A stretch of 50,998 nucleotides of DNA from Alphaproteobacteria bacterium. GTDB taxonomy: Bacteria > Pseudomonadota > Alphaproteobacteria > Micropepsales > Micropepsaceae. The notes beneath the pieces were generated by a model. It ran no database searches. It saw only the letters and a program-made list of their open reading frames with translations, and was not told the origin of the DNA. A program made the position numbers and the translations under genes. The stretch covers positions 1 through 50,998 of the forward strand of contig JAEUMK010000019.1 of NCBI GenBank assembly GCA_016792565.1, written 5' to 3'. Positions 17,684-24,523 of this stretch are shown in pieces (position 1 is the stretch's first letter; every line of letters starts with the position of its first letter).

Positions 17684-18229
17684 TCAGCGCAGCCGGCTGA
17701 CCATGGCGTCGCGGCGGCGGCCGAAAGCCGGCTGGCTCTGCGGGCGGGGCGCCGGCGCCCCGGCAATGCGGGCGTTGATGCGCAGCTGCGGGATTTCGCC
17801 GCGCCCGATCTGGGCGGTGCGCTGAAGGATCAGATCGCGCAGTTCGGCCAGCCCGTTCGGCTGCGGCAGGCAGGCCGCCGGCACGACCGTCGTCCGGCCG
17901 CGATGCAGGATCGTCAGCTGCTTGCTGCCGCCGCGCCGCTCGGTCAGCGTCGACTGGATGTGGCGGAAGGGGATCGTCACCTCATAGGTGGCGAAGAGGC
18001 CGGCCGGCACGGTCACGGACGACAGGGCGACTTCGACGCGGCGCTCGCGGGTCGCCAGCAGCACGCTCAGCGCCAGACCGGCGGCCGCCACCAGCCCCAT
18101 CAGCGCGGCCGGGCCCCAGTTGCCGGCCATCGCCACCGGAACGGCGCCGCAGCCCAGGGCGACGAACACGAGCGCCAGCGCCACGATGATCGCGGGCTGC
18201 GGACGATAGGGCAGGATGATCGTATTCAT
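17684..18229 (-). CDS. Two-TM membrane protein with a PH-like C-terminal region
   Basis: This 181-residue protein has two adjacent hydrophobic helices (about residues 14-34 and 40-60), with a short polar hairpin. A beta-rich soluble domain follows (SVTVPAGLFATYEVTIPFRHIQS, then KQLTILHRGRTTVVPAA, quoted as separate pieces). The pattern of two helices followed by strand-rich sequence recalls bacterial PH-domain membrane proteins, but I do not recognise the family with certainty. The start at 18229 is preceded by CGGAGTC at a good distance; a longer version lacks this. It converges with mfd, six bases between stops. It does not overlap the kinase gene, and no operon partner is evident. Confidence 0.65.
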   Translation of the reverse strand: MNTIILPYRPQPAIIVALALVFVALGCGAVPVAMAGNWGPAALMGLVAAAGLALSVLLATRERRVEVALSSVTVPAGLFATYEVTIPFRHIQSTLTERRGGSKQLTILHRGRTTVVPAACLPQPNGLAELRDLILQRTAQIGRGEIPQLRINARIAGAPAPRPQSQPAFGRRRDAMVSRLR

Positions 18230-18349
18230 GGCCGACTCCGGTTTCCCGGCCTCAGCAGCAATCGCCATGCCCGTTGGCGGCTCGGTTTTCCTCCCAAACC
18301 GTCCCGGAATGACGCGGTTGCGGGCTGTCGCGCCCGGTTTTGTCCCGCG

Positions 18350-19669
18350 TCAGACGATTGCGGTAAACGTCAGGACGACCTGCGCGCCGCCCGAGGGGGC
18401 GTCGCCGATCGTCACGCTCCCGCCATGCGCCTCGACGATCTGCTGCACGATCGCGAGGCCGAGGCCGGAGCCGCCGGTCGACCGGCTGCGCGATCCCTCA
18501 AGGCGGTGGAACGGTTCGAAGACGGCCAGGCGTTCGGCCGCCGGGATGCCGGGGCCGTCGTCCTCGACCGTCACGACGGCGCGGTCGCCGGATTGCGCAA
18601 CCGCGATCCGGGCGCGCTCGCCATAGCGGACCGCGTTCGCCACGACATTGGCAAGGGCGCGCTTCAGCGCCAGAGGGTCGCCCATCGTGCGGACGGCGCC
18701 GTTCGCCCGAGCGCTGGCGCCCGGCGTCTCGAGCGCGATGGAAGCGGCCAGAGCGGCGAGATCGACCGGCTCGCGCCGTTCCGGTGCGGCAGAGCCGCGC
18801 GCCACCGACAGCGCGTCGTCGATCAGCGCCGTCATCTCTTCGAGATCGCCGACGATCTTGGTGCGCAGACCATCGTCCTCGATCGCTTCGGCGCGCAGGC
18901 GCAGCCGCGTCACATAGGTCTTCACGTCGTGCGAGATGCCGGCCAGCAGCGTGACCCGGCCGCGCAGCAGCGCCGCGATGCGCTCCTGCATCCGGTTGAC
19001 CGCCTCGATCAGGCTGCGGATTTCGGGCGCGCCGGCCGGCGCGACCCGGCGCGGCTCAGCCGTCGCCTGGAAGGCCTGCACGCTGGCGGCGAGCGCCCGC
19101 AGCGGGCGGGCCTCGCGCGAAAGGGTGATCAGCGCCACCGCGCCGACCAGGAACCCGGCGGCCGCCAGCCAGAAGCCGGGGGCAAGGCCGAACAGGCGGC
19201 GGCCGAGATCGCCGCCGGTCTCGATCACCGCCCAGTCGCCGTCCGCCAGTTTCACCGCCAGCCTGATGCGTTGCTCGGCCGAGCGCCAGATCGCCCAGCG
19301 GCTCAGCCGCCCGTCCTCGTCGGGCAGGGCGAGGATGACGACTTCGCGGCCCGGCAGCCGATCCAGGTAGATCGCGAGCGCCTGCTCCGCGCCGCGCAGC
19401 TGGCGCTCGTCCATGGCCCGGACCGGCCGTTCGGCAGCGATCGTGACGGTCAGGGCGTTGCCGTTGACCGCCTGCAGGACCGCCTCGCGATCCTCGGCCG
19501 GGCGCTCGAGCAGCCTGACGATGCCGGCCACCTGGACGGCCAGTTCGCCGGCGCGCGGCGCCTCGACGTCGCGCTGCGCGTAGTTGATCCCGGCGATGAC
19601 GGCGAGCAGCGCCATGAAGCTGAGGAACACGATGGCCGACAGCCGTCCGAAGAGCCCCAGCCTGCCCAT
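18350..19669 (-). CDS. Sensor histidine kinase (EnvZ-like)
   Basis: This 439-residue inner-membrane histidine kinase has two transmembrane helices (about 9-30 and 158-180) enclosing a periplasmic sensor region. A HAMP segment and the dimerisation/phosphoacceptor domain with His247 follow. The H-box reads ISHDVKTYVTRLRLRAE, with Tyr where most EnvZ-like kinases have Pro after the Thr, a variant seen in several alphaproteobacterial kinases. The ATPase domain has NVVANAVRYG (N box), VEDDGPGIP (G1) and GGSGLGLAIV (G2). The start at 19669 follows the regulator's stop by two bases, so the two are co-expressed as a cognate pair. The stimulus is unknown. Confidence 0.92.
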   Translation of the reverse strand: MGRLGLFGRLSAIVFLSFMALLAVIAGINYAQRDVEAPRAGELAVQVAGIVRLLERPAEDREAVLQAVNGNALTVTIAAERPVRAMDERQLRGAEQALAIYLDRLPGREVVILALPDEDGRLSRWAIWRSAEQRIRLAVKLADGDWAVIETGGDLGRRLFGLAPGFWLAAAGFLVGAVALITLSREARPLRALAASVQAFQATAEPRRVAPAGAPEIRSLIEAVNRMQERIAALLRGRVTLLAGISHDVKTYVTRLRLRAEAIEDDGLRTKIVGDLEEMTALIDDALSVARGSAAPERREPVDLAALAASIALETPGASARANGAVRTMGDPLALKRALANVVANAVRYGERARIAVAQSGDRAVVTVEDDGPGIPAAERLAVFEPFHRLEGSRSRSTGGSGLGLAIVQQIVEAHGGSVTIGDAPSGGAQVVLTFTAIV

Positions 19670-19671
19670 CG

Positions 19672-20370
19672 TCAGAGCTTCTTCACCGGCAGCGTCAGCA
19701 CGTAGCCGGCGTTGCGGACGGTCTTGATGATCTCGCCGCTGTCGTCGTCCATCTTCTTGCGCAGCCGGCTCATCTGTACGTCGATGGCGCGGTCCAGCGG
19801 CTCGGCCTTGCGCCCCCGCGTCCAGTCCATCAGCTGGTCGCGCGACAGCACGCGCTGAGGCCGCGTCACGAAGCAGGCGAGGAGGTCGAACTCGGCGCTG
19901 GTCAGGTCGAGGACCGCGTCGCCGCGCGTCGCCCGGCGGGCCGCGATGTCGACCACCATGCCGGCGACCTCGTAGCGCTCGCCCTCCAGAGGGGCCGGCT
20001 CCATGCGGCGCAGGATCGAGCGGATCCGGGCGACCAGCTCGCGCGGATTGAACGGCTTGGCCATGTAGTCGTCGGCGCCCATCTCCAGCCCGACGATGCG
20101 GTCGATGTCGTCGGCCCGGGCGGTCAGCATCAGCATGGGGATGCGCGTGGCGGCGCGCAGCCGGCGGACGATCGACAGCCCGTCCTCGCCCGGCATCATC
20201 AGGTCCAGCACGATGAGGTCGGGCGGGCCCGACACCGAGAGGATGCGGTCCAGCGCCGCGCCGCCGTCGGCCGCCTCGACGGCGAAGCCCTGGCGCAGCA
20301 GATAGTCGGTGAGGAGGGTGCGGACCTCGGCGTCGTCCTCGACGACGATCAGGCGCTGCTTGTCGGCCAT
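19672..20370 (-). CDS. OmpR-family response regulator
   Basis: This 232-residue regulator has a receiver domain with acidic pocket Glu11-Asp12-Asp13, phosphoacceptor Asp56 in IVLDLMMPGEDG, and the conserved Lys in MAKPFNPREL. The C-terminal winged-helix OmpR/PhoB domain contains LTSAEFDLLACF and SRDQLMDWTRGR...DVQMSRLRKKM. The start at 20370 gives the normal MADKQRLIVVEDD beginning; longer frames add an unrelated N-terminus. It is the first gene of the two-component operon and is divergent from a small secreted-protein gene across 161 bases, which makes that gene a candidate target. No known operator is recognisable. Confidence 0.93.
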   Translation of the reverse strand: MADKQRLIVVEDDAEVRTLLTDYLLRQGFAVEAADGGAALDRILSVSGPPDLIVLDLMMPGEDGLSIVRRLRAATRIPMLMLTARADDIDRIVGLEMGADDYMAKPFNPRELVARIRSILRRMEPAPLEGERYEVAGMVVDIAARRATRGDAVLDLTSAEFDLLACFVTRPQRVLSRDQLMDWTRGRKAEPLDRAIDVQMSRLRKKMDDDSGEIIKTVRNAGYVLTLPVKKL

Positions 20371-20531
20371 GGCGCAGTGATGCCGGACGCCCGGCCGGGC
20401 CGCAAGCGGGCGCGTCCGGCTGATACAATTCGTAACACCGGCGCCCGTTCCCGACACAAGGGAGAGACGGGCGGGAGGCATGGTTCCCGACATCGCCGCT
20501 GCGGCGGCCCCTTGATGACAGGAGACACCCC

Positions 20532-20840
20532 ATGCGCACTCTGGCCCTCACCGCTCTCGCCGCCGTCCTGCTCGCCGCGCCCGCCGCGGCCGCCTCGTGG
20601 TCGCGCAGCGGCGAAACGACCGGCCCCAACGGCCGCACCGTCACCACCGAGGTCAGCGGCGCCTGCGCCGACGGCCGCTGCGAGCGCGATGCGGTCAAGA
20701 CCGGTCCGGAGGGCAAGACGTGGACGTCGGAGAGCGAGTCGGTGCGGACCGCCCCCGGCACCATCGAGCGCACGACGACCAAGACCGGACCGAACGGCCG
20801 CGAGGTCACGCGCCGCGGCACCCGCACGATCACCCGCTGA
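20532..20840 (+). CDS. Small secreted protein with TGPNG repeats
   Basis: This 102-residue protein has a clear signal peptide (MRTLALTALAAVLLAAPAAA, cleavage near AAA-ASW). The mature part consists of three similar Thr-rich units centred on TGPNGRTVTTE, TGPEGKTWTSE and TGPNGREVTRR, with one Cys pair (GACADGRC) between the first two. Regular alternation suggests beta hairpins. GGAG precedes the ATG at a good distance. I know no function. It is divergent from the two-component operon, so it may be regulated by it or affect the envelope state it senses; this is inference. Confidence 0.75.
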   Translation: MRTLALTALAAVLLAAPAAAASWSRSGETTGPNGRTVTTEVSGACADGRCERDAVKTGPEGKTWTSESESVRTAPGTIERTTTKTGPNGREVTRRGTRTITR

Positions 20841-20902
20841 TCCCCGCAGCGGACTGAGGGCCGGGGCGCCTGCCCCCGCCGGGCATCCCGGCCCGCCAAT
20901 TC

Positions 20903-20947
20903 CTCACGAGCCGTTAACGCGCGCCGCCGCCGTTAACGGCTCGTGAG
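20903..20947. repeat. Perfect 17-bp inverted repeat with two GTTAAC cores
   Basis: The arms CTCACGAGCCGTTAACG (20903-20919) and CGTTAACGGCTCGTGAG (20931-20947) are perfectly complementary, with an 11-base G+C-rich spacer. No T-run follows on either strand, so it is not a typical terminator. It lies immediately before ftsB, between ftsB and the secreted-protein gene. It could be a binding site for a dimeric regulator with GTTAAC half-sites or a stable RNA hairpin in the ftsB leader. Confidence 0.85.
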
Positions 20948-20969
20948 TTGTATTGCGCCGCAACCGGTG

Positions 20970-21305
20970 ATGGGATGGCTCATGCGCCGCCGTATGACCG
21001 TCAAGCGTTTCGCCCAGGGCATGATCGTGCCCTCGCTGTGCGTTGCGCTCATTTCCTATTTCGCCTGGCATGCGGTCTATGGCGAGTACGGCGCCTTCAA
21101 GCTGACCCGCCTGGACGAGCGGGTCGCCATTCGCACCGCCGAGCTGGAGACGGTCAGCAGCGAGCGCGAACGCATGGAGCGCCGGGTCAAGCTGATGCAG
21201 CCGGGCAAGGTCGATCCCGACATGCTGGACGAGCAGTCGCGCTCGGCGCTCGGCTATTCGCGTCCCGACGAGCTGACGATCTACTGGGACAGCGTCACCC
21301 GCTGA
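20970..21305 (+). CDS. ftsB: FtsB/DivIC-type septum formation initiator
   Basis: This roughly 111-residue protein is a small bitopic division protein of the FtsB/DivIC family. A basic N-terminus is followed by one transmembrane helix (MIVPSLCVALISYFAWHAVY) with the typical YGEYG junction. A coiled-coil heptad region (LDERVAIRTAELETVSSERE) and the conserved DPDMLDEQSRSALGYSRPDE segment come next. FtsB links FtsL and FtsQ in the divisome. Possible starts are GTG 20943, ATG 20970 and ATG 20982. The GTG lies inside the inverted repeat and is rejected; 20970 is a moderate choice. It precedes pdhA, as in many alphaproteobacteria. Confidence 0.88.
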   Translation: MGWLMRRRMTVKRFAQGMIVPSLCVALISYFAWHAVYGEYGAFKLTRLDERVAIRTAELETVSSERERMERRVKLMQPGKVDPDMLDEQSRSALGYSRPDELTIYWDSVTR

Positions 21306-21387
21306 CAGTCTGTCAGCGGCTTCTTGGGTGACATGCAAGGCGAGGGCGCGCTACATATCGCGGCGTAGCCTTCAGCGCCGGGAACCC

Positions 21388-22359
21388 ATGTCCAAGACCG
21401 CTTCCAACGCCGCGCTTCTGATCCAGTTCTATCGCGACATGCTGCTGATCCGCCGCTTCGAGGAGCGGGCGGGCCAGCTCTACGGCATGGGACTGATCGG
21501 CGGGTTCTGCCATCTCTATATCGGCCAGGAAGCGGTCGTCGTCGGCATGCAGGCGGCGATCGAGCCGGGCGACCAGGTCATCACCGCCTATCGCGACCAC
21601 GGCCACATGCTGGCGGCGGGCATGGAGCCCGACGGCGTCATGGCCGAACTCACCGGGCGCTCGGGCGGCTATTCGCGCGGCAAGGGCGGCTCGATGCACA
21701 TGTTCAGCCGCGAGAAGAACTTCTATGGCGGCCACGGCATCGTCGGCGCCCAGGTGCCGCTCGGTACCGGCCTCGCCTTCGCCAACCGCTATCGCGGCAA
21801 CGACCGGGTGTGCCTGACCTATTTCGGCGACGGCGCCGCGAATCAGGGCCAGGTCTACGAGAGCTTCAACATGGCCGCCGTCTGGAAGCTTCCGGTGGTC
21901 TATGTCATCGAGAACAACCAGTACGCGATGGGCACGGCGATCCAGCGCTCGACTTCCGAGACCCATCTGCACAAGCGCGGGGTAAGCTTCAACATCCCCG
22001 GCGAGGAAGTGGACGGCATGGACGTCGAGGCGGTGTTCGCCGCCGGGCGCAAGGCGGTCGAGCACTGCCGGCGCGGCGAGGGGCCCTACATCCTGGAGAT
22101 GAAGACCTATCGCTATCGCGGCCACTCGATGTCGGATCCCGCCAAGTACCGCTCCAAGGAGGAGGTCCAGGAGATGCGCGAGAAGCACGACCCGATCGAG
22201 GGTTTGCGGGCCCGCATGCTGGCCGCCGGGGCGATCGACGAGGCCGGCCTCAAGGCGATCGACAAGGAGATCAAGGACGTCGTCGCCCAGTCGGCGGAGT
22301 TCGCGCAGATGAGTCCGGAGCCCGATCCGAAGGAGCTCTGGACCGACGTATACGCGTAG
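21388..22359 (+). CDS. pdhA: Pyruvate dehydrogenase E1 component, alpha subunit
   Basis: This 323-residue protein is the E1 alpha subunit of the pyruvate dehydrogenase complex, which decarboxylates pyruvate with thiamine diphosphate and loads the E2 lipoyl arm. The thiamine diphosphate motif is GDGAANQGQVYE...NN. The regulatory-loop region YRGHSMSDPAKYRSKEEVQ is intact, as is the early GFCHLYIGQEA active-site segment. The ATG at 21388 gives the usual length; an earlier in-frame start adds 20 unrelated basic residues. It is the first gene of the pdh cluster; a MAPEG gene separates it from pdhB. Confidence 0.96.
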   Translation: MSKTASNAALLIQFYRDMLLIRRFEERAGQLYGMGLIGGFCHLYIGQEAVVVGMQAAIEPGDQVITAYRDHGHMLAAGMEPDGVMAELTGRSGGYSRGKGGSMHMFSREKNFYGGHGIVGAQVPLGTGLAFANRYRGNDRVCLTYFGDGAANQGQVYESFNMAAVWKLPVVYVIENNQYAMGTAIQRSTSETHLHKRGVSFNIPGEEVDGMDVEAVFAAGRKAVEHCRRGEGPYILEMKTYRYRGHSMSDPAKYRSKEEVQEMREKHDPIEGLRARMLAAGAIDEAGLKAIDKEIKDVVAQSAEFAQMSPEPDPKELWTDVYA

Positions 22360-22399
22360 GGCGACAACCGGCCGCGCGTTTCAAGGGGGGACTTTCAGA

Positions 22400-22795
22400 A
22401 TGCCTGTCGAACTCACGATGCTCGCCTACAGCGTGGCGCTGCTCTTCGTCATCATCCTCATCCAGGCCAATGCCGGGATCATGGCGCAGGGCCTGATGCC
22501 GCTCGCCAACAGCCGCGACGACCTGCCGCCGCCGGGGGCCTTCCAGGCGCGCATGAAGCGCGTCGTCGACAACCACCGCGAGGGCCTGATCCTGTTCGCG
22601 CCGCTCGTCCTCATCGCCGCGCAGCAGGGCATCTCCACCTCCACCACCGTGCTGGGGGCGCAGCTCTTCTTCTATGCCCGCGTCGCGCACGCGGTGCTCT
22701 ACATCTTCGGCGTCCCGATGATCCGCCCGCTCGCCTGGGCCGTCGGCATCGTCGGCACCGTCATGATCTTCCTGGCGATCCTCGGCATCGCCTGA
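22400..22795 (+). CDS. MAPEG-family membrane protein
   Basis: This 131-residue protein has four predicted transmembrane helices and MAPEG features. These are the [18 protein letters not shown] segment with the Arg/Asn/His/Glu cluster, a [17 protein letters not shown] stretch, and a hydrophobic C-terminal hairpin. MAPEG proteins include glutathione-dependent transferases and peroxidases, but many bacterial members are uncharacterised. A run of G (AAGGGGGG) upstream of the ATG provides a ribosome site. It sits between pdhA and pdhB with 40 and 20 bases on the two sides, so it is almost certainly co-transcribed with them. Why it belongs there is not obvious. Confidence 0.88.
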   Translation: MPVELTMLAYSVALLFVIILIQANAGIMAQGLMPLANSRDDLPPPGAFQARMKRVVDNHREGLILFAPLVLIAAQQGISTSTTVLGAQLFFYARVAHAVLYIFGVPMIRPLAWAVGIVGTVMIFLAILGIA

Positions 22796-22815
22796 ACCCC
22801 AAGGTCCGCGCCCGT

Positions 22816-24183
22816 ATGTCCATCCCCATTCTCATGCCCGCCCTGTCTCCGACGATGGAGGAGGGCACGCTCGCCAAATGGCTGGTCAAGGAAGGCCAGA
22901 GCGTGAAGGCGGGCGACGTGATCGCCGAGATCGAGACCGACAAGGCGACCATGGAGGTGGAGGCGGTCGACGAGGGCGTGGTGGCGCGCCTGCTCGTCGC
23001 CGAGGGCACCGAGGGCGTGAAGGTCAACACCCCCATCGCCGAACTTGAGGGCGAGGGGGCGGCGGTGGCGGCGCCGCCGAAGGCCGGGCCCGTCGCGGCG
23101 GCGATGCCCGCTGCACCCAGGGCGGCTGCGGCGCCCGCCCTCGCGCCGCAGTCGAAGGGCGACGCCGCGACGCCGTCCGACGAGATCCCGCCTGGAACGG
23201 CGATGCAGGACCAGACGGTGCGCGAGGCCCTGCGCGACGCGATGGCCGAGGAGATGCGCCGCGACAACGCGGTCTTCCTGATGGGCGAGGAGGTCGGGCA
23301 GTACCAGGGCGCCTACAAGATCAGCCAGGGTCTGCTGGAGGAGTTCGGGCCGAAGCGGGTCATCGACACACCGATCACCGAACAGGGTTTCGCAGGGCTC
23401 GGGGTCGGCGCGTCGTTCGCGGGCCTGAAGCCCATCGTCGAGTTCATGACCTGGAACTTCGCCATGCAGGCGATCGACCAGATCGTCAACTCGGCGGCCA
23501 AGACGCTCTACATGGCGGGCGGGCAGATGGGGTCGCCCATCGTCTTCCGCGGCCCCAACGGCGCGGCCGCCCGCGTCGCCGCGCAGCACAGCCAGAACTA
23601 CGCCGCCTGGTATGCCCATGTGCCGGGGCTGAAGGTCGTCGCGCCGTATTTCGCCGCCGACGCCAAGGGACTGCTGAAAGCCGCGATCCGCGATCCCAAC
23701 CCGGTCATCTTCCTGGAAAACGAGATCGTCTACGGCAAGACCTTCCCGGTGCCGGTGATGGACGACTTCGTGCTGCCGATCGGCAAGGCGCGGGTGGTGA
23801 AGCCCGGCACGGACATCACGCTGGTTTCGTTCTCGGTCTCGATGGGGCTGATCATCGAGGCGGCGGCGGAGCTGGCGAAGGACGGCATCGACGCCGAGAT
23901 CATCGACCTGCGCTCGCTGCGGCCGCTCGATACCGCCACCGTCATCGCCTCGGTGAAGAAGACCAACCGCCTCGTCGTGGTCGAGGAGGGCTGGCCGATC
24001 TGCTCGATCTCGTCCGAGATCGCCGCCCAGGTGCAGGGCGAGGCCTTCGACTGGCTCGACGCGCCCGTCATGCGCGTCACCGGCAAGGACGTGCCGATGC
24101 CCTATGCCGCCAATCTGGAAAAGCTCGCGCTGCCCTCGCTCGACGACGTGATGGCGGCGGCCAGAGCCGCGCTCTACCGCTAG
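22816..24183 (+). CDS. pdhB: Pyruvate dehydrogenase E1 component, beta subunit with N-terminal lipoyl domain
   Basis: This 455-residue protein is E1 beta. An N-terminal lipoyl domain (about residues 1-78; lipoylated Lys in [11 protein letters not shown]) is joined by an Ala/Pro linker (about 80-130) to the transketolase-like beta subunit beginning near [14 protein letters not shown]. The lipoyl-bearing E1 beta is characteristic of alphaproteobacteria. Conserved beta-subunit pieces are [30 protein letters not shown] and [13 protein letters not shown]. The lipoyl-domain DNA is almost identical to that of pdhC (135 of 147 bases). It lies 20 bases after the MAPEG gene and 11 before the DUF5076 gene. 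Confidence 0.96.
   Translation: MSIPILMPALSPTMEEGTLAKWLVKEGQSVKAGDVIAEIETDKATMEVEAVDEGVVARLLVAEGTEGVKVNTPIAELEGEGAAVAAPPKAGPVAAAMPAAPRAAAAPALAPQSKGDAATPSDEIPPGTAMQDQTVREALRDAMAEEMRRDNAVFLMGEEVGQYQGAYKISQGLLEEFGPKRVIDTPITEQGFAGLGVGASFAGLKPIVEFMTWNFAMQAIDQIVNSAAKTLYMAGGQMGSPIVFRGPNGAAARVAAQHSQNYAAWYAHVPGLKVVAPYFAADAKGLLKAAIRDPNPVIFLENEIVYGKTFPVPVMDDFVLPIGKARVVKPGTDITLVSFSVSMGLIIEAAAELAKDGIDAEIIDLRSLRPLDTATVIASVKKTNRLVVVEEGWPICSISSEIAAQVQGEAFDWLDAPVMRVTGKDVPMPYAANLEKLALPSLDDVMAAARAALYR
22831..22977 (+). repeat. Lipoyl-domain direct repeat, copy 1 (pdhB)
   Basis: These 147 bases in pdhB align without gaps to 24539-24685 in pdhC with 12 mismatches. Both encode the core of a lipoyl domain, including the lipoylated lysine. 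The copies are in the same orientation about 1.7 kb apart. Confidence 0.9.
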
Positions 24184-24194
24184 GGCCGCCGGCG

Positions 24195-24518
24195 ATGGTC
24201 TTCGACCCCAGGACGCGCGAACTCGCCATCCCGCCCGCTGCGGCGCGCGACGAAAACTGCGGCGAGGTGCTGCGCGCCTGGATCGTCAACCAGGGCCTGC
24301 ACGTCTCGCTGACGCCCAGCGCCTTCGGCCCAGACGCCGGCGTCTGGGGCCTGCTGCTGGTCGATATCGCCCGCCATGTCGCAAGAGCCCTTCACGCCGA
24401 GACCGGGGCCGACCAGGACGCGACGCTCGCCGCCATCCGCGCCATGTTCGACGCCGAATGGAACGACGCCACCGATACCGGCGCGACCGCAGCCGTTCAG
24501 CCCGCGAAGGGGCACTAG
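24195..24518 (+). CDS. DUF5076 protein of the pdh operon
   Basis: This 107-residue protein resembles DUF5076, a small family found in alphaproteobacterial pyruvate dehydrogenase operons between pdhB and pdhC. It contains [20 protein letters not shown] and [18 protein letters not shown], but has no membrane segment, signal peptide or evident catalytic motif. The ATG at 24195 is 11 bases after pdhB. The stop precedes pdhC by five bases, so all three are translated from one message. A role in assembly or regulation of the complex is inferred only from its position. Function unknown. Confidence 0.8.
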   Translation: MVFDPRTRELAIPPAAARDENCGEVLRAWIVNQGLHVSLTPSAFGPDAGVWGLLLVDIARHVARALHAETGADQDATLAAIRAMFDAEWNDATDTGATAAVQPAKGH

Positions 24519-24523
24519 CACCC

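Noticed and set aside
20914-20936. CtrA binding site before ftsB
   Set aside because: The two TTAA boxes are separated by 15 bases, not the 7 of the CtrA consensus.
20903-20947. Rho-independent terminator for the secreted-protein gene
   Set aside because: The stem is perfect, but neither strand has a T-run after it; a regulatory or structural role is as likely.
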